Assembly: GCF_049243985.1 (NCBI RefSeq)
Contig: NC_135370.1
Coordinates: 10,485,492-10,549,491 of the forward strand
DNA length: 64,000 nt
Direction of reading: 5' to 3'
DNA from: Paroedura picta
Taxonomy: Eukaryota; Chordata; Lepidosauria; Squamata; Gekkonidae
Shown here: positions 10,532-22,500 of the stretch, piece after piece
Numbering within the stretch: position 1 is the first letter of the stretch
How the letters are laid out: every line of letters starts with the position of its first letter
Translations under genes and position numbers: made by a program
The notes under the pieces: generated by a model
Seen by the model: the letters and a program-made list of their open reading frames with translations, nothing else
Databases searched by the model: none
What the model was told of the DNA's origin: nothing

Positions 10532-13500
10532 TCATGCCTCGCTTTCACCAGAAACCGAATTCTGTACCTCCTCTTCTAAGATCGGGACAATCAGGTTATC
10601 CTTGGACATCAAGTTGTATTTCATCACAAATTTAGTAAATCGATGACACAAGAAGGTTTCGTTCTGAGGAAAGAAAAAGGAATCCTATGGCTGACACGCT
10701 TGCGATGACATTTTGAAAGAGGAGAACTCAATTACTCCGGACCGTTGTGCACTTCACAACTTCTTGCCAAAACCTCCACTTTGAACTCAAAAATGCATGC
10801 AGGCCCCAGTGTGCCACCGAGACATTTGCTAAATCTCCCTCCTGCTGCAGCTCTTTTGGGTCACAAAAGCAGGGAGCCCCTCCCCCCCTGCCTGTAGATA
10901 GCTGAAGACGTCTGCTGGGCAACAGAGCAGGACCAAGAACAACAGAGCGCACACAGAGTCTCTATATAAGCCACTGCCATGCATGGGGAACGGACCATTC
11001 CCATCAAACTCTCCTCTAAATGATTGCTTTTGTACATAGTGAAGTTGACTGACTTGTGCTCCAGCTTACTTCTGCAGTCAAAACCCAAGTTAAGAACAGC
11101 CCGTCACCTTTGCTTTCAGGTCCAACCTGCTGGAGATGGTTCCCTTATTGCCCCACTGCCTATCCGTGACTAAATTCCCAAGAGGCTCCACGGATGCCTG
11201 GAGGCAGTGACAGGGTGGCTCCAGCAGAGTCACCTTGAAACTCAACCCCTCCAAGATGGAGGTCCTGCAGCTAGGTAGAAAAGGACCAAGCTGAGGCCTA
11301 TCTTATAACCTCAGAAAAACTCTGGGATGAGACCAGTGGATGTCCATCTAATCTAGCATCCTGTCTCACACAGTGGTCAACCAGTTCCTCTGATCAGTCA
11401 ATAGCAAGGCAGAGAGGCTGTGGCCTTCCATTTGTTTGTTTGTTGACTGATTGCCCCTCTCTGCAGAAAGGCTCAGGGAGGTTGGCCCTAACTCTGGAAT
11501 TAGAAGCTTAATGCCTCTGAATGTGGAGGATCTCACCGTGAATAGGAGCCACTGATAGACTTGTCCTCCATGAATACTTATATTAAGGAAGTAAGAATAC
11601 TTACCTCATATTCGTCAAATATTTGACGGTGATGAAAATATGCGTGCGAAAATATTCTATAAATCCTACGGCAGACTGATCCTAGTTTGGCTACAGAGGA
11701 TTCCTTTATGCTAACTCTGAAAGAATCAAAAACAAACATTTTTCACTGGATCCTGTTCTTTTGACTTAATGGTGTACTATGGGGGTCATCAACCCCCAGG
11801 CCACGGCCCGATATCGGGCCACGAAAGCCTCAGCACCGGGCCACCGGCGACCCCACCTGCCTCCCCCCGCCCCCTGCAGCAAGAAGCTTGCCGGTCCACA
11901 AATGAAAAGGTCGCCAAAGCGGCTGCTTCGCTTGCAGCCCGGCGAACTTCTCGCTGGGGGGGGGGGGAGAGGCAGGCACGGCTAGCAGCATGGGGGGCGC
12001 AAACGCTATTGCGCGTGCACAGCACCCAGGCCGCCCTCTCCCTCCACCCCCGCAGGCAGTCCCCAGCCTTAAAAAGGTTGGGGGCCGCTTGTCTACTACA
12101 TTTAAAAAAAATCCAAGAATGGTAATTTTCACCAACCACAATATAAACTTTGCACACTTTTGGGGAACTTATTATGGATACTTAAAAGCGCAGAAAGGGA
12201 CCCACCTGCTGGGAAAATATTTATTGCTATTCAGAAGACATGCAGCTCCGTCCAGCGTGTGCCTGGTGTAGTCTATGGCAGGACACTAAAGAGAATGAAA
12301 GATAAAAAGGGTTTGTCTGACCCAAGGCAGTGCTGTCTCCTACAATCGCTGTTGGTTCCCCCTTGCCCACACTCTTCTACGGAGCCCTCAGAACACTCAC
12401 AGCTGCTTTCCAATAGCAGAACTTCAAAGGCCTATTTGGAGAGCTGGAAATGCCATTCTGCAAACAGGACACTGTTTTTGAGGCAGAGGTTAGACTTTTC
12501 CAGAAAGATGCACCATTGCAACTAACCTGTCCCCGTCTCATTTCTGCCCTGAGCTGATAGGCCAGGCTGGCCTGATCTTGCCGGATCTCGGCAGGGCTGG
12601 CCCTGGCTGGTAGTGGGTGGAAGGCCTCCAAGGCCGGCCAGGAATATAAGGCAAAGGTAGGCAGTGACCAACCACCTCGGACTGTCACTTGACTTGAATG
12701 CCTCCTGAGGGGTTGCCAGAAGTCAGCTGGGACTGGACGGCACTTCCCACTACTCTCTTGTCTCTCTCCAGCTTCTCCTCCAAGCAGAGGCCAGGCGCAT
12801 GGAAGCTCTCCTGTCACAGCAGCCTTATGGGGAACATAGGCTAAGAGAGGCTCACTTGCCCAAGGTCATCCAAGCAGGTTGGGGTTGGGGTGGCGGACAA
12901 ACTCCAATCCTATTCTAGCATATAGACTGCCACACCACACTGGCTTTCATCACAGCTAGACACAGCCACGGAAGCAAGGCTCACTGCCTGTGCCTGAAGT
13001 CACAGCCTTGGGAATACAACCCGGGCTATGTGAGCCCCAGCATATCTAAGCACAGCAGAACCCAACGCAACAAACTTGTAGTCAGCTGTTGTTGTTTTGA
13101 CAGACGGTGTGGCCAAAGTGGTCTGGTAATTTTAGTCACTGATGTTTCACCAGTAACTGTGGCTGGCATCTTCAGAGGCAGGGCACAACAAGATGGGAAT
13201 CTCTCTATCCCAAAGAGTGGAGAGTGTGAATAGTTGCTGGTCATTTGATATAATTATTGGGGGAGGGTGTAAGGTATCTCATTCCTTTCTTATCTTGGAG
13301 TCTCCCAGGGCCTGGACTGGAAATGGAAGCTCCTTTCCGGTGTTTGGGTGGAGTTCATTAGCAAGTCCATTTAAGTGTTTTTGTGTGTGTTTGGATGGAG
13401 TTCATTAGAAAATCCACAAGTCAAGGTCTTGCCTGTCTGATCTGATAAACCGTTGCAAGGTATTTGTAGAGTCCCATTGTATTTTATTAGGTCTGGTTTA

Positions 13501-16500
13501 TTAATTTGCAGATTCTGTGTCTTCAGAGGGGATTCTATGTCCACAACTTGCCGTTCTTTCCAAAGGAGAGGGCCTCATCTTAGACCAACACGACTTCTCC
13601 TGTAGATTTGCTAACAATGGGCAGAGTTCTGATTGGTTACTCAACTCAGAGCAAAGCCGATTTCCCCGGATGGCAGTATTTGCTAAGTCCACATCGAACC
13701 TCTGGTCTTCTGATTGTTCCTTCATCTCACAGTTGTTCTGGAGTAGATGCAGACCTTCTTCACCAAAGATGTGCGCATCAGCCCAGAATCTGCAAAGCTG
13801 GCCGTTCTTCTAGCTTCCCACTCACAGATTCCCAGGACTGCAGCCACAAGCACACATGTCTGGGAATCCACCTCACTGATGACTGCAGAGGGATGAATTT
13901 CTCAGAAGACCGGCATCTTGATGTGTCATCTTGACAGACCTCCTCCTGCTGGAGCTCTGGGACTTCTGCATTCCCTCTGGCATGGCCTAGCATGTCTCTT
14001 GAGGAGACAAGTATGCCAGCACACAAAAGCTTAGACCTTGCCTAAAACTTGGTTGGTCTTAAAGGTGGACTCCAACTTCTTTCTGCTGTCTGGACCAGGA
14101 CAATGTTTCAATGAAGAGCCATGATGCTTAAAAGGCTGATTTTGGAAAGGAAATCTTCATTTGGAAATACAAGGATACAAAGCAAGCGATTCTCTCCCAA
14201 CCAATCAGGAGAATGGGGGCAGCATGCATCTGGTAGCCACTAACTGGCCCATGCCAAGAGAATCATTTCCACAACTGGACTTTGCTCTTGTGAAAGGAAG
14301 GTGCCATGGTACAGCCTGATCTTGTCAGATCTCCAAAGCTAAACAGGGTTATACTTGCATGGGAGACCTCCAAGGAAGACTTCTGAGGAAGGCAAAGGCA
14401 GACCACTTTGGCTTCTCGTTTGCCTTGGAAGCCCCTTGCTGATGGCACTGTCCACACACACCCCTTACTCTTGTAGAAAACAACATACTAATTTCCCCAT
14501 GACACAAGCCAACACAACTGAGGGACACTCTCTCAACTGCAGAAGAGTGCAAGAAAGATGGAGGAGAACAGAGACAGTTTCAAGCAGCCAACAGAAGAAA
14601 GTCGCCACCCCCTAAACACGTAGACTTTTCAGCCCACTCTAAAACTAGAAAGGCATCTAAAGGGGAAAAAGGGATAAAGAAAAGTGTTCTGGAATGGAGA
14701 AAGGGGAAGCTGGGCTTAAAAGAGATCCACAAGAACTCACAGAGAGATGCTAGACTCCAAGGGAACTAAGTCAAAGGAAAATGCACTTTTAAAGACATGG
14801 CCAATGAGTACCATCTAGATTGCAACAGTGGAGATGAGAAGAGGGGGCTGAGAGCCAGGATAGGGTACCTGCACAGTTAACGGCACAGCCACCAGTGTCT
14901 AATCACTGGCAGCGTGGCAAGCCATGAGCCTGATAGGGAGGCCTGTGACTACTGTAACTACTGATCGTCTCATGCCGCAGCAGCCCACCAGGCTGAACAT
15001 ATTCCTGGCTGCATATTCCAAAGAGAGGAAGTGACCCTCGGGCCAGGACGACTTTCTGCTGTTTGCGACAAAGGCGGGCACATGGACAGGAGAGAACAGC
15101 CCCTGCATGGACACCCCCTTCTTACCTCTTTAGGAGTTTTATGGGCGGCACAAAGGAAAATCCACTGTTCCGTTGCTGTCATCTGCGTGCAAGTATCCGG
15201 GTGGCACTCCATCTGCGGAAACATTGGGCAGCAAAGGAAGATTAAACCAGGGAGAAGACAACAACCTGCTGGCCAGACAGCTGTTGCACTGCCAATCACA
15301 GCACCTAGCACCAAGATGAGGCAGGAAAACAAGGTGAACAAAGAGAAGGAAAGTGCTGCAGAAGAAGGACCTGCCTTAACAAATATCCCCCCCCTGCCCG
15401 CCCACCCTCCACTCACAAACAGATAATTTAGGTTTTTTTAAGTAAGATATGGAGGGAAAAAGTTACCTGAAGTTTAACTGCAAGGCCGTTAAGCTCGAGA
15501 CAGAACTGCCTAAAATGGCAGAAAACAGAATATTAGTTGGTAACCTCTTGTCCTCATCAGAAGAGCACAGACCAGCAGCTGCGGTAAGCTCCAGTCCTTG
15601 GGAATGTCCACTGCAGGGTATGCAATTAACATTTCTGGAGGGGTGGCAAAGGGAGAGCATGCGAGATCTCAAAAGTGAATAAAGTTTAAAATAATTTCCA
15701 CTGACGCAAGAAGAAAATAACTTCCACTGCCAGCAGGAAATTTCAACTGGTGTCGACAATTCAGACCCAGGACAACATAAAAAATCTTCTTAAGATCTTA
15801 AATAAGTATCCTTTTTCTAGAAGCGGGTAAGGACAGGTAATCTTATTTTTTAGGAAAGTATACAAAAACTGCCTCTGCAACAAAGTCTGTGAATTGCCTA
15901 AACTTCTTGAAAGCCATCAAAAACAAGTGCCAAAGCAACCATGGTCTAGATTCTACCATTTCATCAGTTGCTGTCCATTTGCCTGCCTGACACAAAAAAC
16001 TTTCCCCTGACATGGGACACTTCTGTGCTAATGTGACACCATCTCTGTGTCTGCAGAAGATGACCCGAGAGCCCAAGAGAGAGAGCAAATGACCAGTCCT
16101 GACCCATGGACAGAAGGAGCCATAGCTGGAAGGGGGACAGCAGCCCCTCTCCCTCCACGTCCCAAGCAGCAGGGACCCTCAGAGGCCTTGCAGCCTCATG
16201 AACTGGATGCTCAGGGCAACACCGAAATAACAACAATTTGATTGTATAGCTCACCCTTCCCAGTTGGCTCAGGGTGGGTAAGTGTGAGCTGCTCATCATT
16301 AAAAAGCAAGCAGAAGCTAAGCAACCCCGCCCCCCCTTTTAGCCAGAACCTAGCACCCACTCCTGGTCTCCCTCCACGGTCATAATGCTATATCTACTAA
16401 GGCTTTTAAGGTTCCACACTGCCTCAAACATTTCAGAACGTACTGTTCAGGCATCCTGCAGTGCAGTGTTCAATGGTGGAACTCACTGTCACCGGATGGG

Positions 16501-19500
16501 CTTTAAAGAGGATGTGGACGTAGTCCGGGGGGGGGGGGGGGCTCCCAGTGTCATGGAGTCATGACATGCAGTTGCTCCCTCTAGGCAGAGGCTGTGTGCT
16601 TCTTTATATTAATTGCTGGGCAAGCTCAGGGGGGGAGGTGGCTGCTGGGCCTGCCTAGAGGCAGCTGGTTGACTACTGTGGGAGACAGGATGCGGGGCTA
16701 GAGGGCCTTTGGACTGAGCCAGCAGGGCTCTTCTGAGGCTCCTAGCCCCCTGGAGATCTCCTGTTACTCTGACTTGCATTCCGTTTAACCATTTTGTTTG
16801 GGAGTTTTTATGAGAGCATTCAAAGTAACCCTTCTCTTGCCAGTACCAAGAGCAGAGACACAGGCGTGCGCTTTTTGGGAACCTCCATGGGAAGTCAGCT
16901 GCAAGATGACACTGAACGGCTTGTGCTCCGAACAGGCCCTGCTCTCACACAGGAAGGCAAACGCAGCCCACAAACATGAGCCCTCAGCACAGTTTTTCAG
17001 AGCAGTATTCCACTAAAAACAATGATATCTGTTTCCAAAGAAATAAATCTGGAGCAAGGATGTTCATTTTTCACAACCAGCTAATGCCTGTGAACTACAG
17101 CATGTCATAAGAAGCTTGGATTTGAAACAAATGTTGCCTGTTTCTCAAATTTAATAAGACCATTTCTACGCCACTGTTTCCCCAATGACTACCCAAGGCG
17201 GCTGACGTCCTTCTCCTTTCCTCCACTTTACCCTTGTAGCAACCACCTGGTGAGGGAGGGGAGGCCGAGAGAGCGTGGCTGGCTCCAGGGTCCCCAGCAG
17301 GCCTCCAAGGTACAAGCAGGGATTCAAACCTGGTTCTCCCAGAGCTCAGGCCCACCCCCCCTCCCCAAGACATGCTGGCTCTTTGGGATTGACCAGGAAC
17401 AGAACTCTTGAGCCATTTCCAAATCTCCTAAATGTGGCAGCGGTGGGGGGGGGGAGATATGCCCAGTCCCATCAGTCTACAAAGAGCTTTGACAGACCTG
17501 TTTGGGGGGAGGGGGCACTGCTTGGAAGTGCCTCCCGTTCAGGTAAGCAAGCACCCGCGACTGAGATGGTAAAGCTAACCAAATGAAAAGATGATGCTTG
17601 ACCTTCTTCCCCAGGAAATACCTGCTCTTCCTTGTCCTCTATCTTCTGCCAGAGGAGCCCTGAAATGCATCACTCACGGTTGCACATCTGAGGTTCATAT
17701 TCTCTTTTCCCCAGCAACCTTCAATTTGTGCTCCCAGGGGCATAAGGAACACTAATATTTAAGGGCAGGTTACCGTTACGGTTCACTTCGATTTTTCCCC
17801 CGCCTCGGCCATTACCTTAAGTGTTCATACTTCCATACGCCTTCATCTTGTCCTTCGGGAGGTTCGAGAATTTTGTCAATGTTCGAACAGTCTGCCCTGA
17901 TGTTCTGCTGGATGTACTAAAAGGGAATACAAACACGTGGCATGTGGCTATTCACCTGAAAAGGCTTATGGCTGAAGCAAGGTTACAATGGCTGATATTG
18001 TAATGTCCACGTGTGGCCTAGGTTGTGGCCTCATTTGGAATACCGTGTGCAGTTCTGGTCACCGTATCTCAAAAAGGGTCGTTGTGGCAAGAGTTCAATG
18101 AAAGCATCAAGCCAGGGTGCAGTAAAAAAGGCAAACTCTGAGTTAGGGATTATTAGGAAAGGGAGTGGAGAATACAATGGCCAATCTTGCAGTGCCCCTG
18201 CATAGATCTAGCATGGCCTCCTTTGGAGCACTGTGTACAGCTCAGGTCACTGTATCTCAAAAGGACATTGCAGATCTGGAAAAAGGACTGAGAAGGGCAG
18301 CCAAGATGATGAGGGGGTTGGAGCAGCTTCCCAAGGACGAAAGGCCGGAGACTTTGGGACTTTTCAGTTTAGAAAAAAGAAGACGAAGGGGGGGGACATA
18401 TCTTCTGATAGAGATTTATAAAATGACGCATGGGGTAGAGAGAGCTGATAAGGAGAAATTTTTCTCCCTCTCCCAAAATACTAGAACTGGAGGGCATGCA
18501 ATGAAGCTGATGGGCAGTAGGTTCAGGACAGACAAAAGGAAATACTACTTTACACAGAGAGTGATTAACGGGGAATTCACTGCCACAGACTGTCCTGATA
18601 GTCAGAAGAATAAACAGCTTTCAAAGGGGATGAGTAGCCATGATGACTGAGGGGAACCTCCATATTCAGAGACAGGAAGCAACATCAGGGGAAGGCCTCA
18701 GCCTCTATGTCCTGTTGTTGGTCCTCCAAAGGATTATGTTGGTCACTGTGTGAGACAGGGTGCCAGACTAGATAGACCTCTGGTATGATCTATTGGGGAT
18801 CTTCTTATGTTCTTAGGAAAGCCTCAGCCTCTCTGCCCTGTTGCTGGTCATTCAGAAGAACTTGCTGCCCACTGTGGGGAGACAGCATGCTGGACTGGAT
18901 GGACCCTTCACTGGTCTAATCCATCAGGGCTCTTGTTATAGTCTTATGTTCAAGACTGAAACAAGTGACTTTTCATCTCACTGACTCAATTAATATGTGA
19001 CAAATGTTCCCATGTGGGGCCTCCAATCTCCTAAAGGAAAGAGCCAACAATTACTGCCCAATACCTAATATAAAACTGGACAAATATAATCTTTACATGT
19101 AAGTAAAAGTATTCTTGTACTTCGTTTAATCTAAGCCCTTGGCTGATGTATCCAAGCGCAACCACAAACAGCAGGATCCAGAAGGTAGTTGTCTAGAGCA
19201 GGCAGAGAGAAGGAACAGAGACATAAAATACCTGCTGCACAGCCAGAGTGCTGTCCATTTCTTCAAAGGATTCATCAGGCCAATTGTAAAAATCCTGAGG
19301 GAACAAAGAAGAGAAGACACCTAAAATCCCAGCCCACAAGAAGGGCATCCCCACAGCAGCCTTCTGCTGGCCCTGCCTTGAACCAGCGGTGGAAGAATCG
19401 TGCGCGTAATAATTCTTCTTGGTGCGTCATGCTTGCCAGTGGTTTCAAGGACGCCCAGGGACATCAGTCCAGCCAGCCTGCGCAACCAAATGACCCCAGT

Positions 19501-22500
19501 GATGGTATTTCCCATCCCGCTGCATCACTAGCCAAATTTATGCTGACGGCTGTGTGTGATGAGTTGATCATAAAGGAAATGATTACCATCTTCTAGTTGA
19601 TCCTAGTTATTGGAAACTGCCTTTAGTTCCACAGTGGAGACCAAGATCTGATCTCTATTTCTTCTCTGTATAGAGAAAAGTTGTTTGCTTGGCTAAGCTT
19701 TGCTAAACTAAAGAGCACTTTTCAGATATGCTAAGGAATTGTGTATGGACTAAAATTAAGGGTCAATTAACTTTTATTTCTAATAGCACAAGCAGGCACC
19801 AGAGGCGGAGGGGGCTGTTTAGGAAGATGCTCTGTTCAGTACAAGTTCGAAGGAGGAGTGCTGATCAGGTGACCCTGCCATGTCAGAGGTTTGATATCAG
19901 GGCTCCAGGGCTAGCCAGGAGACTTTGGCCAGGGGGCCTGCGGATGACTCTGGAGGAGTGGCATTACTGCACTGGACCAGGCCTCTGAGCCAGCCCTCTG
20001 TGGCAGATTACTAAACTCCATGGAACCCTTTGTTCTGGGCACAGGTTTTCATGAGCATGAGTTCCCTGTGATGGTCTTACTTTTGCTGCAGCTAAAAAAA
20101 CTATTTTTTAGGCAAAAGCGCCCTGTTTGGCCCCAGGGCCATCCTGTGGGATGCAGCTAGTTAACTCTGGGGACATAAAAAAAGGGGCAATGGAGCAATG
20201 TTCAGCTGCACCTGCACCTGACCAGCGCTGTGGGTTAGGGCAATGTCCCAGATTGGGATGTGGCAGTGACAAAGCAGTTTCTGCCTCCCATTCCACAAAC
20301 TTATTTGCCTGCAGACAAGACCCAGCTGGCAGGTGGCCGGCAGTGCTCTGAACTCCCCTTCGAGGCTACAAGGCTCCCCTTTCCACGCAAAAACAATGGA
20401 CTCCAGACCTTTGCCATCGCAGAATGTCGGCTGTGGTCTTATGTTCATTTACATGGGAGCAGGATCCCATCAGCCTTGACCTGAATGGCCCGGCCAAGCC
20501 TGACCTGTCAGATCTCTGAAGCTAAGCAAAGTTGGGCCCAGTTAGGACTTGCAGGGGCCACCCCAAAGGAAGTCCGAGGTTGCAACACAGAGGCAAGTTA
20601 ACCACCAGTCAGCTGCAACTCTCTGGCAACTTCCTTTGCCATCAGGTCCTTCTGAACTCAGGGAGTTCAAGTCAACATGCAAAGACCGGGCTGTCATTCT
20701 TGCAAGGCCAAGCATGCCTTCCTTGAAAACAAGTTCTACAGCAAATATCGGAATGACGCCCACAAACAAATATGCTTGAGGCGGCAATGCAAACAGTGTC
20801 TTCCAGTGACATTCTAGGCAATCTTGTTCTTTATTCTAGCTGAATAAAAGAAGAACCGTGTTCTTGGAAGAAGACCAAAGGACCTAATCCTCAACACTAA
20901 CTTCTGTGTTTTTGCAAGACAAGAATATTATCTTAAGGAAAAGGGCACAGAAAGAAACCCATACCTATGGCATCCACACTTATGAACCCACATGCCTCCT
21001 CTGGGGCACTGCACCACAGGTATGCAACCCACAGCGGCCCTGAGAGGATGAGTCACCATTTAGGAAAAAAAGGATAAAAAGTTGCATTACCAAAAGAAAA
21101 GAAAACCCACAGACTAACGACAGCAGTGATTAAAACCAACCAAGTAATCACAGCTTCCCGACCACAGAAATTTTTATCAGAGGGAGAAAATATTTTGTTG
21201 TACAGGATATAACAGATGGTTCGGGAAAAATATCCCCAGCAACCATTTCCCTATTACATCTGACTCAGCGGTGCCTTTCTAAAGGTAAAGGTAAAGGTAT
21301 CCCCTGTGCAAGCACCGAGTCATGTCTGACCCTTGGGGTGACGCCCTCTAGCGTTTTCATGGCAGACTCAATACGGGGTGGTTTGCCAGTGCCTTCCCCA
21401 GTCATTACCGTTTACCCCCCAGCAAGCTGGGTACTCATTTTACCGACCTCGGAAGGATGGAAGGCTGAGTCAACCTTGAGCCGGCTGCTGGGATTGAACT
21501 CCCAGCCTCATGGGCAAAGCTTTCAGACGGCTGCCTTACCACTCTGCGCCACAAGAGGCTCTGGTGCCTTTCTACCTGCACCCAAAAGCTTAGACCTGGA
21601 ATAAAACTCGATGCCTGACTGGACTCAACCTTTGTCCTGCTGCTTCAGACCAACGAGGTGATCTCCCCTCCCAAAAAAAGCTGTTTCCCCATTCAAGCCT
21701 TTATGCTTTAACAACAGAAGGCCCCTCTAGGTACAAAATTGAAGAGATAATCTACAGCAGGTGTAGTCAAACTGCGGCCCTCCAGATGTCTATGGACTAC
21801 AATACCCATGAGCCCCTGCCAGCTGGCAGGGGCTCATGGGAATTGTAATCCATGGACATCTGGAGGTTTGCAGTTTGACTACCCCTGATCTACAGCAGCC
21901 GCACTGCAAAGGCTTAATACTGAAACGCATCTTTCTAACATATATTTCAAAAATGAACCATCGATTTCCGGCAGGGAGAAGACTCAGTTCTGCTCAAGCG
22001 TCCACATGCATCCGCACTGTTGTGAACTGAATTGAACCTATCGACCTCAGCTGTTCACATTTCCTCTGAAAGAAGAGGCACATGGACCAGACCTCCAATT
22101 TCACATTTTGACAGGCCAGGGAGAAGAAGAGTTTGAGAAAATTAATGCCTACTAATTACATTGTGCCTTTCAAACTTTAAAAAAGGCTTAACGTTCACAA
22201 AACAAAATCAAATTAACGGGTTCACTATTACAATGCTTCACGTATGAAAATTATCCTTTTTATCTAGCTGCTACCTGCTGAGAGGGGACATGATAGCCCT
22301 CTTTAAGTATTTGAAAGGTTGTCACTTGGAGGAGGGCTGGATGCTGTTTCTGTTGGCTGCAGAGGAAAGGACGCGCAGTAATGGGTTTAAACTACAAGTA
22401 CAACGATATAGGCTAGATATCAGGGGAAATTTTTCACAGTCAGAGTAGTTCAGCAGTGGAATAGGCTGCCTAAGGAGGTGTTGAGCTCCCCCTCACTGGC

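Noticed and set aside
14310-14390. 5S-rRNA-like sequence
   Set aside because: Only part of 5S rRNA is present and it is joined to a SINE body, repeated in other places of the window.
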